Of a DNA stretch of 64,000 bases, positions 1 through 7,462 are shown piece after piece. Every line of letters starts with the position of its first letter. The first letter of the stretch is position 1. The notes beneath the pieces are model-generated. The model made no database searches, had not been told where the DNA came from, and worked only from the letters and a program-made list of their open reading frames with translations. Position numbers and translations under genes: made by a program. The stretch is from Panagrolaimus kolymaensis (lineage: Eukaryota > Nematoda > Chromadorea > Rhabditida > Panagrolaimidae): assembly GCA_028622995.1 (NCBI GenBank), contig JAJQJQ010000039.1, positions 248,001-312,000 on the forward strand, written 5' to 3'.

Positions 1-82
1 AGAGCTTCTTCTATCTTTCTCCAACAGCACCAGCAGCAAGTTCTCTTCTGCAGCTTCCTTCTTCTTTTTCTTTTGAATTGAG

Positions 83-138
83 TTGGCGAGCGGTCTTTTC
101 GGAGGCGTTTGAGTTGTTTGATCACGATCTCGTCACCA
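83..138 (-). other. Primer-binding region of element 0 (altered tRNA-like tract)
   Basis: On the minus strand, three bases inside the LTR, the sequence reads TGGTGACGAGA (128-138 in plus coordinates). This is complementary to CCA plus the discriminator base and a seven-base acceptor strand. Beyond that the tract diverges from elements 1 and 2: a block of about 20 bases replaces the T-arm match. The flanking D-arm-like 'ttggcgagcggtc' and variable-arm-like 'tcggaggcg' are kept. The primer-binding role follows from position and the TGG start; the tRNA identity is uncertain. Confidence 0.65.
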
Positions 139-141
139 CTT

Positions 142-363
142 TGTTGTAACCTCAATCAGGTACAACAAATATTAATGTGGACTTTATTGGAGCAACTGCT
201 CGGCAAGGATATTACATACATAAAACAAAGTTAGAAAACAACAATGACAAAATATGAGAATGTGTGCCAGTCAGAATTACCATTCAGCCATCCACGGCAC
301 AATTCCATACGAGACCAGAGACAGCGGCACTTTGAATACTTCTGTGTGTGCAAGGCCACAACA
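142..363 (-). repeat. LTR of element 0 (5' LTR in element orientation)
   Basis: The repeat is 222 bp. Read on the minus strand it begins TGTTGT and ends ACAACA, the TG...CA termini of LTR retrotransposons with perfect 6-bp inverted ends. It aligns with the four 221-bp LTRs at 3827, 5146, 5918 and 7237; the one difference I see is an extra A ('aggtacaac' versus 'aggtcaac'). A minus-strand AATAAA lies at 183-188, a plausible polyadenylation signal within R/U5. No clear TATA box was recognised. Confidence 0.9.
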
Positions 364-545
364 GGGAATAATTTTGAAATAATTAATAAAAAATATATGG
401 CTTAAAATATTCATATATCCAATTCAAGCCCTAATTCAAAACGAGTTTCATTAATGTTTTGACTCATGGCTTGTTGCTTGATGCAACACTAAAAATATAA
501 TTTTTGGTTGAAGGTCATAAATGGTATGCGATTCAAAATCCCCTA
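364..545 (+). repeat. Reference 182-bp satellite monomer (type A)
   Basis: This unit serves as a reference, phased on gggaataatttt. In order it holds an A/T-rich tract (aaataattaataaaaaatat), 'tggcttaaaatattcatat', 'ccaattcaagccctaattc', 'aaaacgagtttc', the A cassette with the palindrome CATTAATG, the dyad GTTGC-ttgat-GCAAC, 'aatataatttttggttgaag', 'gtcataaatggtatgcgatt' and the junction CCCTAGGG or CCCTTTGGG. The length is near nucleosome-repeat size, as is common for centromeric satellites. I do not recognise the family by name. Centromeric location is inference. Confidence 0.9.
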
Positions 546-3500
546 GGGAATAATTTTGAAATAATTAATAAAAAATATATGGCTTAAAATATTCATATAT
601 CCAATTCAAGCCCTAATTCAAAACGAGTTTCATTAATGTTTTGACTCATGGCTTGTTGCTTGATGCAACACTAAAAATATAATTTTTGGTTGAAGGTCAT
701 AAATGGTATGCGATTCAAAATCCCTTTGGGAATAATTTTGAAATAATTAATAAAAAATATATGGCTTAAAATATTCATATATCCAATTCAAGCCCTAATT
801 CAAAACGAGTTTCATTAAAGTTTTGACTCATGGCTTGTTGCTTGATGCAACAGTAAAAATATAATTTTTGGTTGAAGGTCATAAATGGTATGCGATTCAA
901 AATCCCCTAGGGAATAATTTTGAAATAATTAATAAAAAATATATGGCTTAAAATATTCATATATCCAATTCAAGCCCTAATTCAAAACGAGTTTCATTAA
1001 TGTTTTGACTCATGGCTTGTTGCTTGATGCAACACTAAAAATATAATTTTTGGTTGAAGGTCATAAATGGTATGCGATTCAAAATCCCTTTGGGAATAAT
1101 TTTGAAATAATTAATAAAAAATATATGGCTTAAAATATTCATATATCCAATTCAAGCCCTAATTCAAAACGAGTTTCATTAATGTTTTGACTCATGGCTT
1201 GTTGCTTGATGCAACACTAAAAATATAATTTTTGGTTGAAGGTCATAAATGGTATGCGATTCAAAATCCCCTAGGGAATAATTTTGAAATAATTAATAAA
1301 AAATATATGGCTTAAAATATTCATATATCCAATTCAAGCCCTAATTCAAAACGAGTTTCATTAATGTTTTGACTCATGGCTTGTTGCTTGATGCAACACT
1401 AAAAATATAATTTTTGGTTGAAGGTCATAAATGGTATGCGATTCAAAATCCCCTAGGGAATAATTTTGAAATAATTAATAAAAAATATATGGCTTAAAAT
1501 ATTCATATATCCAATTCAAGCCCTAATTCAAAACGAGTTTCATTAAAGTTTTGACTCATGGCTTGTTGCTTGATGCAACAGTAAAAATATAATTTTTGGT
1601 TGAAGGTCATAAATGGTATGCGATTCAAAATCCCCTAGGGAATAATTTTGAAATAATTAATAAAAAATATATGGCTTAAAATATTCATATATCCAATTCA
1701 AGCCCTAATTCAAAACGAGTTTCATTAAAGTTTTGACTCATGGCTTGTTGCTTGATGCAACACTAAAAATATAATTTTTGGTTGAAGGTCATAAATGGTA
1801 TGCGATTCAAAATTCCTTTGGGAATAATTTTGAAATAATTAATAAAAAATATATGGCTTAAAATATTCATATATCCAATTCAAGCCCTAATTCAAAACGA
1901 GTTTCATTAAAGTTTTGACTCATGGCTTGTTGCTTGATGCAACACTAAAAATATAATTTTTGGTTGAAGGTCATAAATGGTATGCGATTCAAAATCCCCT
2001 AGGGAATAATTTTGAAATAATTAATAAAAAATATATGGCTTAAAATATTCATATATCCAATTCAAGCCCTAATTCAAAACGAGTTTCATTAATGTTTTGA
2101 CTCATGGCTTGTTGCTTGATGCAACAGTAAAAATATAATTTTTGGTTGAAGGTCATAAATGGTATGCGATTCAAAATCCCCTAGGGAATAATTTTGAAAT
2201 AATTAATAAAAAATATATGGCTTAAAATATTCATATATCCAATTCAAGCCCTAATTCAAAACGAGTTTCATTAATGTTTTGACTCATGGCTTGTTGCTTG
2301 ATGCAACACTAAAAATATAATTTTTGGTTGAAGGTCATAAATGGTATGCGATTCAAAATCCCTTTGGGAATAATTTTGAAATAATTAATAAAAAATATAT
2401 GGCTTAAAATATTCATATATCCAATTCAAGCCCTAATTCAAAACGAGTTTCATTAATGTTTTGACTCATGGCTTGTTGCTTGATGCAACACTAAAAATAT
2501 AATTTTTGGTTGAAGGTCATAAATGGTATGCGATTCAAAATCCCCTAGGGAATAATTTTGAAATAATTAATAAAAAATATATGGCTTAAAATATTCATAT
2601 ATCCAATTCAAGCCCTAATTCAAAACGAGTTTCATTAATGTTTTGACTCATGGCTTGTTGCTTGATGCAACACTAAAAATATAATTTTTGGTTGAAGGTC
2701 ATAAATGGTATGCGATTCAAAATCCCTTTGGGAATAATTTTGAAATAATTAATAAAAAATATATGGCTTAAAATATTCATATATCCAATTCAAGCCCTAA
2801 TTCAAAACGAGTTTCATTAAAGTTTTGACTCATGGCTTGTTGCTTGATGCAACAGTAAAAATATAATTTTTGGTTGAAGGTCATAAATGGTATGCGATTC
2901 AAAATCCCCTAGGGAATAATTTTGAAATAATTAATAAAAAATATATGGCTTAAAATATTCATATATCCAATTCAAGCCCTAATTCAAAACGAGTTTCATT
3001 AAAGTTTTGACTCATGGCTTGTTGCTTGATGCAACAGTAAAAATATAATTTTTGGTTGAAGGTCATAAATGGTATGCGATTCAAAATCCCCTAGGGAATA
3101 ATTTTGAAATAATTAATAAAAAATATATGGCTTAAAATATTCATATATCCAATTCAAGCCCTAATTCAAAACGAGTTTCATTAAAGTTTTGACTCATGGC
3201 TTGTTGCTTGATGCAACAGTAAAAATATAATTTTTGGTTGAAGGTCATAAATGGTATGCGATTCAAAATCCCCTAGGGAATAATTTTGAAATAATTAATA
3301 AAAAATATATGGCTTAAAATATTCATATATCCAATTCAAGCCCTAATTCAAAACGAGTTTCATTAATGTTTTGACTCATGGCTTGTTGCTTGATGCAACA
3401 CTAAAAATATAATTTTTGGTTGAAGGTCATAAATGGTATGCGATTCAAAATCCCCTAGGGAATAATTTTGAAATAATTAATAAAAAATATATGGCTTAAA

Positions 3501-3821
3501 ATATTCATATATCCAATTCAAGCCCTAATTCAAAACGAGTTTCATTAATGTTTTGACTCATGGCTTGTTGCTTGATGCAACACTAAAAATATAATTTTTG
3601 GTTGAAGGTCATAAATGGTATGCGATTCAAAATCCCTTTGGGAATAATTTTGAAATAATTAATAAAAAATATATGGCTTAAAATATTCATATATCCAATT
3701 CAAGCCCTAATTCAAAACGAGTTTCATTAATGTTTTGACTCATGGCTTGTTGCTTGATGCAACACTAAAAATATAATTTTTGGTTGAAGGTCATAAATGG
3801 TATGCGATTCAAAATCCCCTA
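364..3821 (+). repeat. Satellite array block 1: 19 type A monomers
   Basis: Nineteen head-to-tail 182-bp monomers fill 3,458 bp exactly between the two retroelement edges. All carry the type A cassette (cattaatg...ttgactcatgg). They vary at a few positions: CCCTAGGG versus CCCTTTGGG at the monomer junction, 'cattaatg' versus 'cattaaag', and 'caacac' versus 'caacag'. The variants alternate irregularly, so no simple short higher-order repeat is apparent. No gene is present. Confidence 0.97.
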
Positions 3822-3826
3822 GGGAA
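3822..3826. repeat. Target-site duplication GGGAA (left, element 1)
   Basis: GGGAA directly precedes the LTR start at 3827 and is repeated directly after the other LTR at 5367-5371. Removing the element and one copy restores a normal monomer junction (CCCTAGGGAATAATTTT). A 5-bp duplication is the usual signature of LTR-retrotransposon integrase. Confidence 0.93.
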
Positions 3827-4047
3827 TGTTGTAACCTCAATCAGGTCAACAAATATTAATGTGGACTTTATTGGAGCAACTGCTCGGCAAGGATATTACA
3901 TACATAAAACAAAGTTAGAAAACAACAATGACAAAATATGAGAATGTGTGCCAGTCAGAATTACCATTCAGCCATCCACGGCACAATTCCATACGAGACC
4001 AGAGACAGCGGCACTTTGAATACTTCTGTGTGTGCAAGGCCACAACA
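3827..4047 (-). repeat. Element 1 3' LTR
   Basis: This 221-bp LTR has TGTTGT/ACAACA ends when read on the minus strand. It lies next to the polypurine tract, so it is the downstream LTR. It includes AATAAA on the minus strand at 3867-3872 and one CATACGAG at 3990-3997 (plus strand), a motif that recurs inside the element. It does not contain a recognisable 5S rRNA segment, unlike Cassandra elements. Confidence 0.93.
3867..3872 (-). promoter_or_regulatory. Putative LTR polyadenylation signal AATAAA
   Basis: The minus strand reads CCAATAAAG about 40 bp before the end of the LTR, a usual place for the R/U5 polyadenylation signal. The same hexamer occurs in every LTR copy (183-188, 5186-5191, 5958-5963, 7277-7282). 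Function is inferred from motif and position only. Confidence 0.5.
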
Positions 4048-4061
4048 CTCTTCTTCCACCT
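4048..4061 (-). promoter_or_regulatory. Polypurine tract of element 1
   Basis: Immediately inside the left LTR the minus strand reads AGGTGGAAGAAGAG, with an unbroken ten-purine run touching the LTR. This is where plus-strand DNA synthesis is primed in LTR retroelements, and it fixes the minus orientation. Confidence 0.85.
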
Positions 4062-5090
4062 ATCTTTGAGTTGACGATCAATCTTCTTGTCTTGTTCTTA
4101 GCTTTCCATAGCTTCTTCTTTAGCATGTCCATTTGATTCTTCAATTGGAGATCATACAATACGAGCTTCATATCATGCGGTTTCCATAATTCCTTATCAT
4201 TACCATGACGAGCTTTCAATCCAGAAACTTCAGGTTCCATGTAGTTGAGCAGGAGAAATTCAACCAATTCCATTCGACTGTTCAGTATCACGACCATTCA
4301 TTTCTTTAGCTTCTTCTTGAGCTTCTTTACCAAGTGATCGTATACGACGCCAGAATCCATACCAATTTACCAGAGGTTCTTCCATGAGGTTTCGACTTCC
4401 ATGTCTTGGGCACATGTTCCATGTCCCTTTCCCCTCCTTTCTGAAGTTTTTCGGATTCCATTCCATGCAGCATTACCATACCCATGTGTTCAAGATCAAG
4501 AGATTTACAGCTGGTTTCACCAAGCGATCACGGCCAAATCGTAGACCGGATGATTCTTCGCTATCATCAAAACAGATTTTGTGCTCTCGGCCAAATCGTA
4601 AGCCGGATGATTGTTCGCTATCATCAAACGATTGTCTTTGAGCAAAAGACACAAACATCATGCTGAGTTCCCATCGATTCCATCGAGTAACACCACCAGC
4701 AAGATCATGCTTTTCTGGAGCTAAAGCGTAACTCATTTTGACTTTTCCAAGTTTGTTCCAAGCGAGCAAGTTGACCATACGAGTTGATTGACATGAAGGA
4801 GTTGGTTGATGATAGACACGAGCGAAAGTACCATACGAGCTTTGAGATGAACATATGACCATATTCGTCGGATAAGAAGTGATTCCAGTATGAAGAACTT
4901 GAAACGAGCATAACATACAACATACGAACTTTGAGATGAACATACGAGGATTTTGATACTGTCGATTTTGAGATAAAGACCATATCAATTGCTTTCCAAG
5001 TTGAGTCCAGAGCTTCTTCTATCTTTCTCCAACAGCACCAGCAGCAAGTTCTCTTCTCCAGCTTCCTTCTTCTTTTTCTTTTGAATTGAG
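4062..5090 (-). other. Non-coding internal region of element 1
   Basis: About 1 kb without a recognisable protein. Several unrelated short frames overlap here. The longest is 171 codons on the minus strand (4473-4988); it shows no CCHC knuckle, protease DTG/DSG, reverse transcriptase YxDD or integrase residues that I can see, and it changes length between the two copies because of one base. Another minus frame (3968-4297) runs into the LTR and is Lys/Arg rich, but I do not recognise it. A 57-bp-period repeat and repeated CATACGAG motifs lie inside. A decayed gag remnant or a captured host fragment is possible but unsupported. Confidence 0.7.
4531..4628. repeat. 57-bp-period direct repeat inside element 1
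   Basis: A segment of about 41 bp starting 'cggccaaatcgta' at 4531 recurs at 4588, exactly 57 bp later, with a few changes (gtagaccgg/gtaagccgg, gattcttcg/gattgttcg). The period is a multiple of three, but I see no other coding sign. The same pair is in element 2 at 6622 and 6679. Confidence 0.85.
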
Positions 5091-5142
5091 TTGGCGAGCG
5101 GTCTCTTCGGAGGCGTGGGTTCGAATCCCACTCTCGTCACCA
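5091..5142 (-). other. Primer-binding site with extended Leu-like tRNA complementarity (element 1)
   Basis: Three bases inside the right LTR the minus strand begins TGGTGACGAGA and continues into the complement of a full T-arm. On the plus strand, 5115-5142 has a 5-bp stem GTGGG/CCCAC around TTCGAAT, a seven-base acceptor strand, a discriminator A and CCA. Further out, 'ttggcgagcggtct' resembles a Leu-tRNA D-arm (box A) and 'cttcggaggc' the long variable arm. There is no anticodon arm, so this is not a tRNA gene. Ordinary primer-binding sites match about 12-18 bases; this one runs well beyond. The Leu assignment is by eye from the GGCGTGGGTTCGAATCCCAC core. Confidence 0.78.
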
Positions 5143-5145
5143 CTT

Positions 5146-5366
5146 TGTTGTAACCTCAATCAGGTCAACAAATATTAATGTGGACTTTATTGGAGCAACT
5201 GCTCGGCAAGGATATTACATACATAAAACAAAGTTAGAAAACAACAATGACAAAATATGAGAATGTGTGCCAGTCAGAATTACCATTCAGCCATCCACGG
5301 CACAATTCCATACGAGACCAGAGACAGCGGCACTTTGAATACTTCTGTGTGTGCAAGGCCACAACA
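5146..5366 (-). repeat. Element 1 5' LTR
   Basis: This 221-bp copy looks identical to 3827-4047. It adjoins the primer-binding site, so it is the upstream LTR and would carry the promoter. No TATA box stands out on the minus strand. The AATAAA is at 5186-5191. Confidence 0.93.
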
Positions 5367-5371
5367 GGGAA
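5367..5371. repeat. Target-site duplication GGGAA (right, element 1)
   Basis: This is the direct copy of 3822-3826, abutting the LTR end at 5366 and running straight into satellite (taattttg). Confidence 0.93.
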
Positions 5372-5912
5372 TAATTTTGAAATAATTAATAAAAAATATA
5401 TGGCTTAAAATATTCATATATCCAATTCAAGCCCTAATTCAAAACGAGTTTCATTAATGTTTTGACTCATGGCTTGTTGCTTGATGCAACACTAAAAATA
5501 TAATTTTTGGTTGAAGGTCATAAATGGTATGCGATTCAAAATCCCTTTGGGAATAATTTTGAAATAATTAATAAAAAATATATGGCTTAAAATATTCATA
5601 TATCCAATTCAAGCCCTAATTCAAAACGAGTTTCATTAATGTTTTGACTCATGGCTTGTTGCTTGATGCAACACTAAAAATATAATTTTTGGTTGAAGGT
5701 CATAAATGGTATGCGATTCAAAATCCCTTTGGGAATAATTTTGAAATAATTAATAAAAAATATATGGCTTAAAATATTCATATATCCAATTCAAGCCCTA
5801 ATTCAAAACGAGTTTCATTAATGTTTTGACTCATGGCTTGTTGCTTGATGCAACACTAAAAATATAATTTTTGGTTGAAGGTCATAAATGGTATGCGATT
5901 CAAAATCCCCTA
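5367..5912 (+). repeat. Satellite block 2: three type A monomers between elements 1 and 2
   Basis: Three 182-bp monomers (5367, 5549, 5731) separate the two complete elements. The first two end CCCTTTGGG and the last ends CCCCTAGGG, directly before the next GGGAA and LTR. The first two resemble the monomers just right of element 2, which supports joint duplication of element and satellite. Confidence 0.96.
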
Positions 5913-5917
5913 GGGAA
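5913..5917. repeat. Target-site duplication GGGAA (left, element 2)
   Basis: GGGAA directly precedes the LTR at 5918 and is matched by 7458-7462. It is the same monomer position as for element 1. Confidence 0.93.
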
Positions 5918-6138
5918 TGTTGTAACCTCAATCAGGTCAACAAATATTAATGTGGACTTTATTGGAGCAACTGCTCGGCAAGGATATTACATACATAAAA
6001 CAAAGTTAGAAAACAACAATGACAAAATATGAGAATGTGTGCCAGTCAGAATTACCATTCAGCCATCCACGGCACAATTCCATACGAGACCAGAGACAGC
6101 GGCACTTTGAATACTTCTGTGTGTGCAAGGCCACAACA
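5918..6138 (-). repeat. Element 2 3' LTR
   Basis: 221 bp, next to the polypurine tract, with TGTTGT/ACAACA ends and AATAAA on the minus strand at 5958-5963. Confidence 0.93.
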
Positions 6139-6152
6139 CTCTTCTTCCACCT
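6139..6152 (-). promoter_or_regulatory. Polypurine tract of element 2
   Basis: Same AGGTGGAAGAAGAG on the minus strand as in element 1, directly abutting the LTR. Confidence 0.85.
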
Positions 6153-7181
6153 ATCTTTGAGTTGACGATCAATCTTCTTGTCTTGTTCTTAGCTTTCCAT
6201 AGCTTCTTCTTTAGCATGTCCATTTGATTCTTCAATTGGAGATCATACAATACGAGCTTCATATCATGCGGTTTCCATAATTCCTTATCATTACCATGAC
6301 GAGCTTTCAATCCAGAAACTTCAGGTTCCATGTAGTTGAGCAGGAGAAATTCAACCAATTCCATTCGACTGTTCAGTATCACGACCATTCATTTCTTTAG
6401 CTTCTTCTTGAGCTTCTTTACCAAGTGATCGTATACGACGCCAGAATCCATACCAATTTACCAGAGGTTCTTCCATGAGGTTTCGACTTCCATGTCTTGG
6501 GCACATGTTCCATGTCCCTTTCCCCTCCTTTCTGAAGTTTTTCGGATTCCATTCCATGCAGCATTACCATACCCATGTGTTCAAGATCAAGAGATTTACA
6601 GCTGGTTTCACCAAGCGATCACGGCCAAATCGTAGACCGGATGATTATTCGCTATCATCAAAACAGATTTTGTGCTCTCGGCCAAATCGTAAGCCGGATG
6701 ATTGTTCGCTATCATCAAACGATTGTCTTTGAGCAAAAGACACAAACATCATGCTGAGTTCCCATCGATTCCATCGAGTAACACCACCAGCAAGATCATG
6801 CTTTTCTGGAGCTAAAGCGTAACTCATTTTGACTTTTCCAAGTTTGTTCCAAGCGAGCAAGTTGACCATACGAGTTGATTGACATGAAGGAGTTGGTTGA
6901 TGATAGACACGAGCGAAAGTACCATACGAGCTTTGAGATGAACATATGACCATATTCGTCGGATAAGAAGTGATTCCAGTATGAAGAACTTGAAACGAGC
7001 ATAACATACAACATACGAACTTTGAGATGAACATACGAGGATTTTGATACTGTCGATTTTGAGATAAAGACCATATCAATTGCTTTCCAAGTTGAGTCCA
7101 GAGCTTCTTCTATCTTTCTCCAACAGCACCAGCAGCAAGTTCTCTTCTCCAGCTTCCTTCTTCTTTTTCTTTTGAATTGAG
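6153..7181 (-). other. Non-coding internal region of element 2
   Basis: Matches 4062-5090 apart from the substitution at 6647, which shortens the longest minus frame from 171 to 144 codons. That the frame changes freely between otherwise identical copies argues against coding. The 57-bp-period repeat is present at 6622-6719. Confidence 0.7.
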
Positions 7182-7233
7182 TTGGCGAGCGGTCTCTTCG
7201 GAGGCGTGGGTTCGAATCCCACTCTCGTCACCA
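7182..7233 (-). other. Primer-binding site with extended tRNA complementarity (element 2)
   Basis: Same arrangement as in element 1: the T-arm, acceptor strand and CCA occupy 7206-7233, with D-arm-like and variable-arm-like sequence upstream and a three-base spacer to the LTR at 7237. It contains GGTTCGAATCC, an exact RNA polymerase III box B consensus, on the plus strand. Confidence 0.78.
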
Positions 7234-7236
7234 CTT

Positions 7237-7457
7237 TGTTGTAACCTCAATCAGGTCAACAAATATTAATGTGGACTTTATTGGAGCAACTGCTCGGCAA
7301 GGATATTACATACATAAAACAAAGTTAGAAAACAACAATGACAAAATATGAGAATGTGTGCCAGTCAGAATTACCATTCAGCCATCCACGGCACAATTCC
7401 ATACGAGACCAGAGACAGCGGCACTTTGAATACTTCTGTGTGTGCAAGGCCACAACA
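7237..7457 (-). repeat. Element 2 5' LTR
   Basis: 221 bp, adjoining the primer-binding site and looking identical to the other three full-length LTRs. Minus-strand AATAAA at 7277-7282. Confidence 0.93.
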
Positions 7458-7462
7458 GGGAA
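7458..7462. repeat. Target-site duplication GGGAA (right, element 2)
   Basis: Direct copy of 5913-5917, leading into the uninterrupted satellite that fills the rest of the window. Confidence 0.93.

Larger units (their letters stand above)
1..363 (-). mobile_element. Partial TRIM-like LTR retroelement (element 0), cut by window edge
   Basis: This is the 5' end, in minus-strand orientation, of the same element that is complete at 3827-5366. Positions 1-141 match the internal region next to the primer-binding site (5009-5145 in element 1), and 142-363 is the LTR. Inside, I see G versus C in 'ttctgcagc', T versus C in 'gtcttttcgg', a replaced block in the primer-binding region and one extra A in the LTR. 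The right flank is GGGAA followed by satellite, which is the junction seen at elements 1 and 2. The rest of the element lies outside the window, so whether it is complete cannot be judged. No coding content is visible. Confidence 0.85.
3827..5366 (-). mobile_element. Complete TRIM-like non-autonomous LTR retroelement (element 1)
   Basis: The element is 1,540 bp: 221-bp LTRs at 3827-4047 and 5146-5366 and a 1,098-bp internal region. Orientation is minus, shown by the primer-binding site beside the right LTR and the polypurine tract beside the left LTR. The two LTRs look identical, which implies recent insertion or homogenisation. A GGGAA duplication flanks it on both sides. No reverse transcriptase, integrase, protease or gag motif is visible in any frame, so it would need proteins in trans. 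TRIM elements are usually shorter than about 1.5 kb; this is at the upper edge, and 'short LARD' would be an alternative label. The superfamily of its helper is unknown. Confidence 0.92.
5918..7457 (-). mobile_element. Complete TRIM-like LTR retroelement (element 2)
   Basis: This 1,540-bp copy lies 2,091 bp downstream of element 1 in the same orientation. The only difference I found is C at 4556 versus A at 6647, which creates a stop in one minus frame. LTRs, polypurine tract, primer-binding site and both target duplications correspond base for base. Such identity together with the same insertion position makes local duplication more likely than a second transposition. It is non-coding like element 1. 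Confidence 0.92.

Noticed and set aside
142..363. Cassandra-type LTR carrying 5S rRNA
   Set aside because: No 5S rRNA internal promoter boxes or similarity seen in the 221-bp LTR.
4473..4988. 171-codon minus frame in element 1 as a gag-like protein
   Set aside because: No CCHC or other family motif, overlapped by other frames, and cut to 144 codons in the otherwise identical element 2 by one base.
5091..5142. A functional tRNA gene
   Set aside because: There is a T-arm and CCA but no anticodon arm and no matching 5' acceptor strand. Position next to the LTR explains it as a primer-binding site, and nuclear tRNA genes in eukaryotes do not encode CCA.
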